This document shows positions 33,201-40,684 of a stretch of 64,000 bases of DNA, piece after piece (the stretch's first letter is position 1; the number at the start of each line of letters is the position of its first letter). The notes below the pieces were generated by a model that made no database searches, was not told where the DNA came from, and saw only the letters and a program-made list of their open reading frames with translations. Source of the stretch: Chloracidobacterium sp. N (lineage in GTDB: Bacteria > Acidobacteriota > Blastocatellia > Chloracidobacteriales > Chloracidobacteriaceae). The stretch is from NCBI RefSeq assembly GCF_018304765.1, contig NZ_CP072643.1, forward strand, positions 124,001 through 188,000. Reading direction: 5' to 3'. The position numbers and the translations under genes were made by a program.

Positions 33201-33530
33201 CCGCACATCCTGCGTCGCCGTTTCGATGTCCCGGTTGAGCTTGAACGTCACCAGCACCAGTGAAATGCCGGGGCCGGAAACCGACCGGAGCTGGTCAATA
33301 CCGTCCACTGTGTTGACGGCCTCTTCAATCCTCTGTGAAATCTCGGTTTCAACTTCTTCCGGCGATGCGCCGGGCAGCGCCGTGCGGATGGTGACGGTCG
33401 GCAGGTCAACCGAAGGAAAGCGGTCCACACCGAGCCGGAAGTAGCCGGCCAGCCCGACGACGACCAGCGACAGGATGAGCATGGCCGCAAAAACCGGGCG
33501 GCGAATACAGATTTCGGCAAGTTTCTGCAT
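30273..33530 (-). CDS. RND-family efflux pump permease (HAE1/AcrB-like)
   Basis: About 1085 residues with the classic RND layout: helix 1 from residue 10 (IRRPVFAAMLILSLVVVG), a large periplasmic loop starting GVDRFPSVDLPTV, helices 2-6, a second loop and helices 8-12. The proton-relay aspartates are in GVVIDDAIVVLEN and the lysine in GVVKKNSILQIDQMN. The start MQKLAEICIRR is typical; an upstream start at 33638 adds an unsupported extension. It follows its membrane-fusion partner by 46 bases in one operon. No TolC-type outer-membrane channel is nearby. The substrate cannot be told from sequence. Confidence 0.95.
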   Translation of the reverse strand: MQKLAEICIRRPVFAAMLILSLVVVGLAGYFRLGVDRFPSVDLPTVTIRTALPGASPEEVETEISQRIEEAVNTVDGIDQLRSVSGPGISLVLVTFKLNRDIETATQDVRDRINAVLRDLPVEALPPVVQKFDNDSTPVLSIALSADRPLRELTELADKIVKIRLERAGGVGEVRIIGGLNRAINVWVEPERLAAYRIPITQVRQAIQRQNADIPGGNVDAGKREMTLRTLGRYTDPRDFENLTVALLNGRPIYVHDIGYVEDGTKEPRSLARLNGTPTVTLEIRRQSGANTVEVINNVKQELERVAGQLPGDVRLEIIRDQSRYIEAALHEIQTHLVLGSLLACLAVLLFMRSWRSTIIAGVAIPASVISTYGMMWALGFTLNGVTMLALVLMVGVVIDDAIVVLENIFRFIEEKGLPPMAAAREATAEIGLAVLATTLSLVVIFLPVSFMSSISGRFLYQFGLTAAVAILVSLLVSFTLTPMMSSRLLRAADAAAQHGSAHRPAASRRGFYGLIERAYLALLRLSLRHRLAVSLLVLLVMASGVPLYQAVRQEYTPSNVDESEFEMNVNGPEGTSLAAMDETMRAIEQDVRTTPGVALVLATAGGSFLGGVNQGNLYVRMVPHDVRTFSLTRLWRETWRGRPLDAFKGNFTQRELMQTLRAKMRKYAPFRVSLRNATSFNIGGGNFEIDFVLRGPDLVALARYGEQLREKAMQLGGIVDTDTTLKLDKPELRVVIDRQRAADLGVETADIATSLRLMVGGDDRVSRYRDVALNEDYDVQIRLVNGQRNDREAILRLYVPSSRGGLVPLSNLVTITEETSPSRIDRLDRQRQVSLRGGVGPGYALADRLEALKKAVAEMNLPTAYTYAVSGRGRELERTFTEFIFAFLLSVVFMYMILASQFESLIHPVTILLSLPLSAPFALLSLWLTNDTLNLYSALGILVLFGVVKKNSILQIDQMNVLRAQGLERQTAIVQANQNRLRPILMTTLALVAGMLPLAIGTGPGAEERRSIALVVIGGQSLSLLLTLLVTPVAYSIFDDLAATRFWHGLAGRWKPLGRVWRDRSPARDKADPTEQPAKTTGET

Positions 33531-33576
33531 GATGTTTCGTCCAGAAGCGACTGTTCCGGGAAGCCGGGGCGCCAGT

Positions 33577-34800
33577 TCAGTCCGCGATAACGACCGGGTG
33601 TCCGGTTTGCAGGTTGGCCGGATCGAGGATGACCTCATCGCCGACCTGCACGCCCTTCACGATTTCGACCCATTCCGCCGTCCGGCGTCCGAGCGTGACC
33701 GGTCGTTCCAGCGCCTTGCCGTCCCGGATGGTCAGTACCTTGTCAATCCCGGCAAAGGTCACGATGGCGCGCGGAGAAACGGTCACGGCCGTTTCGCGGT
33801 CGTTGGTGACGATCTCGGCCCGGGCAAAGGACCCCGGCTTGAGAGACCCGTCGTGGCTGACTTCCGCTTCGATGATGAGAATCCGGTTCTGCTCCAGCAG
33901 CGCCGGACTCAGCCGTTTGACGATGCCGGTGTAGGCTTTGTCGCTGCCTTCGACGGTGACGCGCACCTTCTGCTCCGGCTTGATCTGGTAGGTTTCACGT
34001 TCGGGAATCTCCACCCGCAGCCGCAGGGGATTGAGTTTGAGAATGGTGGCCACGGGCGAGCCGGCGGCCAGGAACTCCCCGATGTTGCCAAGGCGTTCCT
34101 GCACGACCCCGCCAAAGGGGGCCAGCACGGCGGTGTCATCCAACTGCTGCTGGGCGATGGCCAGTTCCGACCGCCGCTGGGCCAGGATGCCCAGCCGGTT
34201 GTTGATTTCCTCCAGCGCGTCCTGGTAGCGGCTGAGCGCGACCTTGTAGGCCGCATCGGCGGCGTCGAACTGTGACCGCGAGATGATGCCCTGATCGAGC
34301 AGCGCCTGGAAGCGTTCGCGCTCCACCTGCGCCTGTTCGAGAACGGCCCTGGCCTGGCGGACCAGACCGGTCTGCTCCGGGTCAACCCGGTCACTGCTGC
34401 CCTCGGCCGGCAGCCCCAACCGGGCGCGGGCCTGGGCGAGCGCCGCCGCCGCCTGCTGGACGCGGAGACGGTAATCGTCGGGTTCGATCTGGGCCACAAG
34501 CTGCCCCGGTCGGACGGTGGTTCCCAGATCAACGGGAATGGACTGGAGCCGTCCGGGAACCTTGACGCGCAGGGTGGCCTGCTCCAGGGGGGCCAGCGTG
34601 CCCAGCGCCGTGACAACATGTTCGACCTGTGTTCTGGTTACTGGCGTCGTTTTGACGCGCCGGACTTCAGGTGTCGGACTCGCGTCGCCCCGGGCCGCCC
34701 GGGCCAGATCGCGCTGGCAGGCCAGATTGCCGGCGACGCCAAACAGCACGGCAACGGAGAACATCCCCATGCCGAGCCTGTGTGCGATGGTGGTGATCAT
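33577..34800 (-). CDS. RND periplasmic adaptor (membrane fusion) protein
   Basis: A 407-residue HlyD/AcrA-type adaptor. From the ATG at 34800 the product starts MITTIAHRLGMGMFSVAVLFG and has a cysteine after GNLA, a plausible though non-ideal lipobox. A lipoyl/barrel-sandwich domain comes next (GTLAPLEQATLRVKVPGRL, GQLVAQIEPDDY), then a coiled-coil hairpin (residues 95-170), the second lipoyl half (APFGGVVQERLGNIGEFLAAG) and beta-barrel/membrane-proximal domains. GAGG lies nine bases upstream of the start. It is immediately upstream of the RND permease and downstream of a TonB receptor, all in the same orientation, suggesting a three-gene transport operon without TolC. Confidence 0.93.
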   Translation of the reverse strand: MITTIAHRLGMGMFSVAVLFGVAGNLACQRDLARAARGDASPTPEVRRVKTTPVTRTQVEHVVTALGTLAPLEQATLRVKVPGRLQSIPVDLGTTVRPGQLVAQIEPDDYRLRVQQAAAALAQARARLGLPAEGSSDRVDPEQTGLVRQARAVLEQAQVERERFQALLDQGIISRSQFDAADAAYKVALSRYQDALEEINNRLGILAQRRSELAIAQQQLDDTAVLAPFGGVVQERLGNIGEFLAAGSPVATILKLNPLRLRVEIPERETYQIKPEQKVRVTVEGSDKAYTGIVKRLSPALLEQNRILIIEAEVSHDGSLKPGSFARAEIVTNDRETAVTVSPRAIVTFAGIDKVLTIRDGKALERPVTLGRRTAEWVEIVKGVQVGDEVILDPANLQTGHPVVIAD

Positions 34801-34907
34801 GTCGGTGGGCCTCATGGCCGGTTGGGCGTGCAGACGGTACAGCGCCGCCGTTTCGTCTGCCGCCGGGATGATAAACGCAAAGTATCCCGGTGAAACGCCA
34901 CGGGAAA

Positions 34908-37439
34908 CTACAGGTTCATTTCAATGTTGAAGAACCGCCGATACACGCCAAAGAACGTCCCAAACTGGGGCGCGCCCGTGTTGGCAAACACGTTGCGCGG
35001 GTTGAAGTGATTGGTCAGGTTGAAGATGTTGACCGTGACGCTGACCGCCTCAGTGTCAATCTTCCGCCCAAACGCGCCCCGGCGCACCCACTGCGGCAGG
35101 CGAATCTTCTTTGTCACGGCCAGATCAACGGCCATAAACCGTGGGTAGCGGGTTGTGTCGGCATTGCGGCGGCCGATGAAGTTCTGGGCTTCGTCCACGA
35201 CGCTGTAGGGAAAGCCGTCCCGCCACTCGAAGATGGGCGCCAGCGTCAGGTCGCCCGGCAGGGCAAAGACGCCGCGCGCAAAAAACCGGTTGGGCGCGTC
35301 AATCGGCGCGTTCCCAAACTGGTTCGGGCGCAGCACCGGGTTTGGCGTGTCGCCGAAGTACGAAATGAAGTCGTTGAGTTCGGCGCGGGCCCGGCTGCGT
35401 ACGTAGGAAACAACAAACGTGTGACGTGGCGTGAGCTTGACATCGGCCGTGACTTCAAAGGCGCGGTAGCTGGCGCGTCCGGTGTTGAACAGCCGGATGG
35501 CATCGGCTGACGGCTCCACATAGAAATCCCGGAACGTACGGCTGTCGAGATAGGCCAGCTTGAGCAGCGCGCGCGGATGGAGTTTGCGCGCCAGTTCAAC
35601 CCGGAATGAGCGGTTGTAGGGCACGTCATACCGACCGTCCGGGCGTGCCAGGGCGAGCGTCAACGGGCGCGCCGGGCCGGGTGTTGTGCCATCCAGCGCA
35701 AAGCCGGTGCTGACCGGACGTGGCATCTGGCGGAACGCCAGCGCGTTGAGCAGGATTTTGTCATAGAACAGCCCGAATCCGGCGCGCAGGACGGTGTTTT
35801 GCTCTTTGCCGGGCGCATAGGAAAGGGCAATGCGTGGCGCCACGTTGAGCTGGGCCGCTGCCTGTTGCCATTCCAGCCGGAGCCCGTAATCGAGTTGCAG
35901 GTTGGGGCGGATGAGCCACTGATCCTGGGCGTAGCCGGCGACTTCGACGTTGCTGGCCGCCAGGTTGCCGGGATTGGCGTACACGATGCGTTCGGCCAGC
36001 GTTCCGTCGGCGCGCCGGATGTCAACCGGACGGTTGAGCACCCAGCCCCGGTTGCGGGCGGCGCTGCCGTCCACGCCGAACTTGATCTGGTGCCAGCCCC
36101 CGGCCTCGAAAGACGCCAGTGCCGTGGAGAACTGGAGCTGGTAGCGTTCCGTCGTGCGCTCGGTCTGACTGAAAAAGTTGCCGGTGCGCCCAAAGGGCGT
36201 GATGGCAAAGGGCGCGTCCCCCTTGCCGAAGACGCCGACGCCAATGCGCTTGTAGCTGAAGCGCGTCTCACTGACCGAGCCGGCCGCGGTGGCAAAGCGA
36301 TGGATACCGGCCAGGGTGACATCGCGGGTGCGCCGATTCGCCGAAGCCGGCACGGGGTTGAAAAAATCCAGATCAACATTGCGCAGCCGCTGCCAGGCCA
36401 GATTGACCGTCGCGGTCAGGCTCTGGCGGGGCGACAGAATGACATCGAACTGGCTGAAACTCCGCGCGGCATACTTGCGGATTTCGTTGTCCGGGCTGGC
36501 CAGTCCGCGCACGATGGCTTTGTCCACAATGCCTTCGAGCGCCTGGGCCAGAAACACCCGGTCGCGGATGAGTGGACCCGTGATGGTGGCGCGGGGGGAG
36601 ACGTTGGCCAGACCGAAGATTTTGCCGTAGCGCGCGCGGACGGACGGGAAAAAGTCATAGAGGCTGTACTTCCACTGCTGGCCGCCGGGCTTGGTTTCCA
36701 GTCGTTTGACGCCGCTGGTGAACTTGCCATATTCCGGCAGGTAGGGATTGGTGAAGATTTCCGCCCGTTGGAGGGCTTCCAGCGGGATTTCGACCTGGAA
36801 CCGTCCGGTGGCCGGGTCGTTGCTGAGGCTGCCGTTGACGAGAATGGCCGCCTGGTCTTCGCGCGCACCCTTGATGCTCGTGCGGCCGTCATTGGAGCGG
36901 ATGACGTTCGGCACCGGGGGAAAGGCCGTCAGGATGTCACGTCCGCGTGCGGGCAGGATGCGAATCTCGGCCGGCGTCAGGCTGGTGGTTGCCGTGGCCC
37001 CCCGGGCAATGAGTGGAGCTTCCTCGTCGCCGCGTACTTCGACGATGTCGCCAGTGGCAGGGCTGAGTTCAATGGGCTGTTCGAGGAAAGCGCCCGGCTC
37101 AACGGCGTAATGTTCGTCGGTCAGAAGCGTGTAGCCGGTAGCCGTGACGGTGAGCCGGTAGTCTCCGCCAGGGGCCTCGGTAAACACGGCCTTGCCGTTG
37201 GCATCGGTGACTTTCGTCAGCACGGGCGCGGTTGGCGAGCCGGATTTTGGCGTCAGCGTGATGGTGGCCCCCGCCAGGGGGTTCCGCGTTGTGCTGTCCG
37301 TGATGACGAATGCCACGACACTCGTCTGCTGTTGTGCCGCCGTTCCGGTCGCTGTCCCAAAGAACAGGGTGGCGCTGATTGTCCACAGAAGCACACCAAC
37401 GAACCAAAGTTTGTTTGCGAACCAAAGTTTGTTCGCCAC
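34908..37439 (-). CDS. Second TonB-dependent receptor with carboxypeptidase-like domain
   Basis: About 843 residues. The GTG at 37439 is chosen because AAGGAGG lies 13 bases upstream and the product then opens with a signal peptide, MANKLWFANKLWFVGVLLWT, whose first six residues are duplicated by an 18-bp tandem repeat in the DNA. The Cna/carboxypeptidase-like domain is at about residues 45-135 (DSTTRNPLAGATITLTP). A reduced plug with GRTSIKGAREDQAAILVNG and a long beta-barrel ending FFNIEMNL complete the protein. It heads the TonB receptor-adaptor-RND run, with 107 bases to the adaptor start. The substrate is unknown. The receptor is shorter than its paralogue at 20433-23855. Confidence 0.9.
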   Translation of the reverse strand: MANKLWFANKLWFVGVLLWTISATLFFGTATGTAAQQQTSVVAFVITDSTTRNPLAGATITLTPKSGSPTAPVLTKVTDANGKAVFTEAPGGDYRLTVTATGYTLLTDEHYAVEPGAFLEQPIELSPATGDIVEVRGDEEAPLIARGATATTSLTPAEIRILPARGRDILTAFPPVPNVIRSNDGRTSIKGAREDQAAILVNGSLSNDPATGRFQVEIPLEALQRAEIFTNPYLPEYGKFTSGVKRLETKPGGQQWKYSLYDFFPSVRARYGKIFGLANVSPRATITGPLIRDRVFLAQALEGIVDKAIVRGLASPDNEIRKYAARSFSQFDVILSPRQSLTATVNLAWQRLRNVDLDFFNPVPASANRRTRDVTLAGIHRFATAAGSVSETRFSYKRIGVGVFGKGDAPFAITPFGRTGNFFSQTERTTERYQLQFSTALASFEAGGWHQIKFGVDGSAARNRGWVLNRPVDIRRADGTLAERIVYANPGNLAASNVEVAGYAQDQWLIRPNLQLDYGLRLEWQQAAAQLNVAPRIALSYAPGKEQNTVLRAGFGLFYDKILLNALAFRQMPRPVSTGFALDGTTPGPARPLTLALARPDGRYDVPYNRSFRVELARKLHPRALLKLAYLDSRTFRDFYVEPSADAIRLFNTGRASYRAFEVTADVKLTPRHTFVVSYVRSRARAELNDFISYFGDTPNPVLRPNQFGNAPIDAPNRFFARGVFALPGDLTLAPIFEWRDGFPYSVVDEAQNFIGRRNADTTRYPRFMAVDLAVTKKIRLPQWVRRGAFGRKIDTEAVSVTVNIFNLTNHFNPRNVFANTGAPQFGTFFGVYRRFFNIEMNL
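37400..37435. repeat. Tandem 18-bp repeat inside the TonB-receptor signal sequence
   Basis: Two copies of an 18-base unit (CGAACCAAAGTTTGTT plus two bases) lie head to tail at 37400-37417 and 37418-37435. They differ only in the last two positions and encode a duplicated six-residue stretch at the N-terminus of the receptor. Loss or gain of a copy would keep the frame. Confidence 0.85.
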
Positions 37440-37627
37440 GCCGGCGTCGCCCTCCTTTCTGGCAACTGGACGTGTACAACTTTGCCCGGCCGGGTACGTC
37501 TGTGACTGTTCAGACACACACTGCGCCGGAAGATGCCGCGTCAACGCCTTTTTCCGCACAAACAACAAGTGTAAATGAAGACTTTTCAAGGTTTGCAGAT
37601 TTTTTTGTGCAGATGCGAAAAAAAATC

Positions 37628-37656
37628 TTGACACAATGCGTTATTGGGGGCTAGTC
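37628..37656 (+). promoter_or_regulatory. Candidate promoter of the phasin-like gene
   Basis: TTGACA at 37628-37633 is a perfect -35 box, 17 bases before CTAGTC at 37651-37656, a weaker -10. The start codon of the phasin-like gene lies 53 bases downstream, after AGGAG at 37692-37696. The A-rich tract before it could act as an UP element. Confidence 0.55.
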
Positions 37657-37708
37657 TGGGAGCAGCCTACGGGGCTGTATTTCTGATGAACAGGAGTTGA
37701 TTGTTGCC

Positions 37709-38077
37709 ATGACACAACCGAAGCCAAAAGCGACCGAGACCTCTGACCGCCAACCCCCCTTTGCTGACCCGCTGGCGCAGGCTATGCAGTCTTCGACCGA
37801 GGCCATGCTGGACATGGCGAAAGCTTCCCGGGCGTTGACATTTGCCTCGCTGCGGGCTGGGTTGTCGGTACAGGAGGAAGCGATGAAGTCAGCCATGGTG
37901 GCGCTGACCGGGATGGAGCGGGCGACCGTAGCGGCCGGCGAGGCGGCCCGTGACCTGACGGTGTCCGGGATGGATGCCACCCGTGCCACCCTTGAACAGT
38001 GGAATGTGCTGGTTAGTGAAGGGCTGCGGAAGCAGATGGAGTTGATGGCCTTTCCGGTCAGCCAGTCTGTCAAGTAA
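37709..38077 (+). CDS. Phasin-like granule-associated protein
   Basis: A 122-residue, mostly helical, amphipathic protein with no signal or membrane segment. The region AMQSSTEAMLDMAKASRALTF and the C-terminal TLEQWNVLVSEGLRKQMEL resemble phasins (phasin 2 or PhaP family), which coat polyhydroxyalkanoate granules. The match is by length, helix pattern and neighbours rather than by a clear signature. AGGAG lies 12 bases before the ATG. It is followed by a hairpin and then by PhaE-like and PhaC-like genes in the same direction. A possible PhaR target because of the candidate promoter upstream. Confidence 0.62.
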   Translation: MTQPKPKATETSDRQPPFADPLAQAMQSSTEAMLDMAKASRALTFASLRAGLSVQEEAMKSAMVALTGMERATVAAGEAARDLTVSGMDATRATLEQWNVLVSEGLRKQMELMAFPVSQSVK

Positions 38078-38131
38078 ACTCGCCAAAACGTTCACCGGCG
38101 GGAGCGGCGTGTTCGGCGCCGGCTCTTTCCT

Positions 38132-38164
38132 GACCCGTCAGCGCCGGCCGGGCGCTGACGGGTC
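38132..38164 (+). terminator. Perfect 14-bp hairpin between phasin and PhaE-like genes
   Basis: GACCCGTCAGCGCC and GGCGCTGACGGGTC form a 14-bp perfect stem with a five-base loop, 54 bases after the phasin stop codon. No T-run follows, so it may attenuate or stabilise the phasin mRNA rather than stop transcription fully. This would let the phasin be made in excess over the downstream synthase-like proteins. Confidence 0.65.
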
Positions 38165-38240
38165 GCCTTCAGGGTTCGCCTTCAGGAATGACCGGCTTTC
38201 GCCGGAAGATTGTCACCCCCGACGACAGGACAACAAAACG

Positions 38241-38711
38241 ATGGCCAGGGCGCAAGCCGAAGCAAAATCCAACCGGGGCACCAAGCCAAACCCGTCCGCC
38301 AAGCCATTTCCGCAGGCGTTGTATGAGACGGCGACGCGGACTTCTTCCGCGCAGTGGGACAGGCTGCTGCGGCATCCCTGGTTTCTGCGTCCGGTGTCGC
38401 TTTACCTTCAGGGCGTCCTGACGCTGGTTGAGCGCAGCCGCATGGTGGTTGGATTTGGGCTGCGGCTGATGAACGTGCCAACGCGCGAGGAAATCGCGGC
38501 GCTTGACCGCAAGCTGGACCTCGTTCAGGAGCAGCTTGACGAGCTGACCGCGCACCTGGTGCGGAGCGAACCGGCGGCCAAAGTGACCAGACCGGCGGCG
38601 CGCAAGCCCACGGCCCGCCGGACGACCACCACCCGCCGGCGGACAGCACGGGCGATGTCCCCGAAAACTGTTTCAGAGGCGGCACCGGATGCTGCGGCGG
38701 CAAATTCTTGA
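38241..38711 (+). CDS. PhaE-like partner subunit with basic C-terminal tail
   Basis: A 156-residue protein. A basic, Pro-rich leader (residues 1-30) is followed by a helical region with the segment VPTREEIAALDRKLDLVQEQLDEL, which resembles the C-terminal conserved end of PhaE subunits of class III PHA synthases, and then by a tail rich in Ala, Arg, Lys, Thr and Pro (residues 110-150). Such tails occur in granule-to-DNA tethering proteins (PhaM/PhaF). True PhaE is about 350 residues, so this is a short version. Its stop codon overlaps the start of the PhaC-like gene, so they are coupled and probably form a complex. The ATG at 38241 follows AGGA by about ten bases. Confidence 0.6.
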   Translation: MARAQAEAKSNRGTKPNPSAKPFPQALYETATRTSSAQWDRLLRHPWFLRPVSLYLQGVLTLVERSRMVVGFGLRLMNVPTREEIAALDRKLDLVQEQLDELTAHLVRSEPAAKVTRPAARKPTARRTTTTRRRTARAMSPKTVSEAAPDAAAANS

Positions 38712-39892
38712 CATTGTTGCCTTTGAGTGAATTTCTCGAACAGTGGCAGTGGCGGCTCGACGGCTGGTGGCTGCGCCAGACCGAACGCCAGCCGTGGGCT
38801 GGGTTGTCGGGCTGGCATGTGAACCGGTGGCTGGACTGGATGTCCTGGACTGGTGCGGCCCAGCCGTGGCATCCCTTTGCCATCGCCCAGGAAACGCGCT
38901 GCCAGGTGCAGTTGGCGACCGCGCGGGCCGTGGCGCCGCCGGTGGCGACGACCCCCTGCGTGGTCACACCGCTGGTTGGGCAGAGTCAGTTGCGCCACTA
39001 CGCGCCGGTTCAGAACGGCCGCCGGACTTCGGCGCCGCCGGTGCTGGTTGTCAACTCGCTCATCAACCGGCACTACATCTTTGACCTTTATGCCGGACGA
39101 AGCCTGGTGGCGTTTCTGGCGGGGCAGGGACACCAGGTGTTCGTCCTCGACTGGGGAACGCCCGGCAGGGAGGAATCCCGGTGGCATCTGGAAGATGTGC
39201 TGGAGGGCGTCATCGGACGTGCGGTCGAGGCGGTCCTGTCTCAAACCGGTGCTGCCCAGGTGCATCTGCTGGGATACTCCATGGGGGGCGTGTTGGCAAC
39301 GACCTACGCGGCGCTCCATCCGGCGCCGGTGCGAAGTCTCATCCTGCTGGGGACGCCGGCGGATTTCGTCCGCGACACGCCGTTGCAGACGTGGCTGGCC
39401 GACCCGGCTTTTGACCCACAGCGCCTGGTGGACATTTTTGGCAACCTGCCAGGCTGGCTGGTCAGTGCTTCCTTTCGCGGCATCAAGCCCATAACCTACA
39501 CCACCAAGCCCTGGCTGATGTGGCTGGATGCGGTCGAGCGGGATACCCACCTGGCGACGGAAGTCTGGCTGGCGGATGCCGTTCCCCTGCCGGGACAGTT
39601 TTATGCTGACTTCGTCACGACCTACTACCGCGCCAACGCTTTGTGGGAAGGCACGTTGACCATCCATGGGCGGCGTGCGGCCCTGGCGCAACTGGATTGT
39701 CCGGTGCTCAACGTCATCGGGCTTCTGGATCAGATTGTGAATCCGGACAGCGCCGCTGCGTTGGGGGAACGGCTTTCACCGGCCCGCTACCGGGAATGCC
39801 GGGTACGGCTGGGCCACCTGGCGCTGGCCGTCGGGCGCGGGGCGCTGACGACCGTATGGCCCGTCCTTGGGCAGTGGCTGGCTTCCCGCTAG
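38708..39892 (+). CDS. Class III PHA synthase (PhaC) homologue with Ser in place of the nucleophilic Cys
   Basis: 394 residues aligning by eye along the catalytic half with class III PhaC: PPVLVVNSLINRHYIFDLYAG, GHQVFVLDWGTPGR, HLLGYSMGGVLA, SLILLGTPADF, CPVLNVIGLLDQIVNPD, and RLGHLALAV. The synthase box is normally GxCxGG; here it is GYSMGG, with Ser191. The aspartate (D341, in LLDQIVNP) and histidine (H370, in LGHLA) are kept. A cysteine-to-serine change in other synthases strongly reduces activity, so this may instead be a hydrolase, transesterase or acyltransferase. It begins with TTG overlapping the PhaE-like stop, so the two are coupled. Its N-terminal 90 residues have no clear match. 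Confidence 0.82.
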   Translation: MTLLPLSEFLEQWQWRLDGWWLRQTERQPWAGLSGWHVNRWLDWMSWTGAAQPWHPFAIAQETRCQVQLATARAVAPPVATTPCVVTPLVGQSQLRHYAPVQNGRRTSAPPVLVVNSLINRHYIFDLYAGRSLVAFLAGQGHQVFVLDWGTPGREESRWHLEDVLEGVIGRAVEAVLSQTGAAQVHLLGYSMGGVLATTYAALHPAPVRSLILLGTPADFVRDTPLQTWLADPAFDPQRLVDIFGNLPGWLVSASFRGIKPITYTTKPWLMWLDAVERDTHLATEVWLADAVPLPGQFYADFVTTYYRANALWEGTLTIHGRRAALAQLDCPVLNVIGLLDQIVNPDSAAALGERLSPARYRECRVRLGHLALAVGRGALTTVWPVLGQWLASR

Positions 39893-40028
39893 CACCGCGT
39901 GACGGGTTTGGGGGGCGGATTGTGTCCGGGGAGGACACCGGGCTTGACAGCCCCTCTTCAGAAGCGTTTGCTTGGCGGCAGAACCTTGAACCAATCAGAA
40001 GCGTCGGTTTTCCCCTGCCAGAAGCCCT

Positions 40029-40514
40029 ATGAAGAAGCCCCGTTATCGCCTACAGCCCGTGTTGGAGGTGCGTGAGCAGGTCAAAAAAGACGCGGCGCAG
40101 CGCCTGGCAACGGCCCGCCAGGCGCTGGCGGAGGCCGAAGCCGAGCTGGCACGGCGGCTGGCGGCTGTGGATGCCTGCCGGCAGCGGCAGGCCGAGGCTG
40201 ATGCGAAGCTGGTTGCGGCTTTGCGGGCCGGCTCAGCGGCGCATGTCCTGCTGGCGCACCGTACTTTTTTGGCCGACCTCAAAGAAGAAGAACGGCGTCT
40301 GCGCGCCGCCGTCGGGCAGCAGCGCGCCGCCATACAGCAGGCCGAAGCCGCCGTTGAAGCGGCCCTGCAGGGCCTCATCGAGGCTTCCAAAGAGGTGCAG
40401 GCCATCGAGAAGCACCGGGAAAACTGGCAGCAGTCCCGCAAGCTGGAGGCTGAACGCCGCGAAAACAAGGCCAATGACGAGTTTGGCACGGCGCGTCATG
40501 GCCGGCAGGACTAA
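40029..40514 (+). CDS. FliJ/SctO-like coiled-coil stalk protein of a type III export system
   Basis: A 161-residue protein that is nearly all coiled coil, from the opening YRLQPVLEVREQVKKDAAQRL to the C-terminal RENWQQSRKLEAERRENKANDE. That opening is the FliJ signature (L-x-x-V-L-x-x-R) and the length is normal for FliJ/YscO/SctO, which couples the export ATPase to the gate. No other flagellar gene is in the window, but SctU is encoded 6 kb away, so a virulence-type secretion system is more likely than a flagellum. The ATG at 40029 follows a gap of 136 bases after the PhaC-like gene. Assignment is from coiled-coil pattern and context only. Confidence 0.68.
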   Translation: MKKPRYRLQPVLEVREQVKKDAAQRLATARQALAEAEAELARRLAAVDACRQRQAEADAKLVAALRAGSAAHVLLAHRTFLADLKEEERRLRAAVGQQRAAIQQAEAAVEAALQGLIEASKEVQAIEKHRENWQQSRKLEAERRENKANDEFGTARHGRQD

Positions 40515-40684
40515 GCCGCTGGGATGGCGTAGTTTAGCGAGTGCTTGACGATGCAGTGCCGGTAGTGTTACCAAGCAGGAAATTTGTCTTACACCACACA
40601 TTTTTGTCCAACATCAACCAAGCATATCAGTTGCCGCCGGTTGACCTGCCTCAAGATTCAGATTCAGATAGGGAGAAGCTAATC

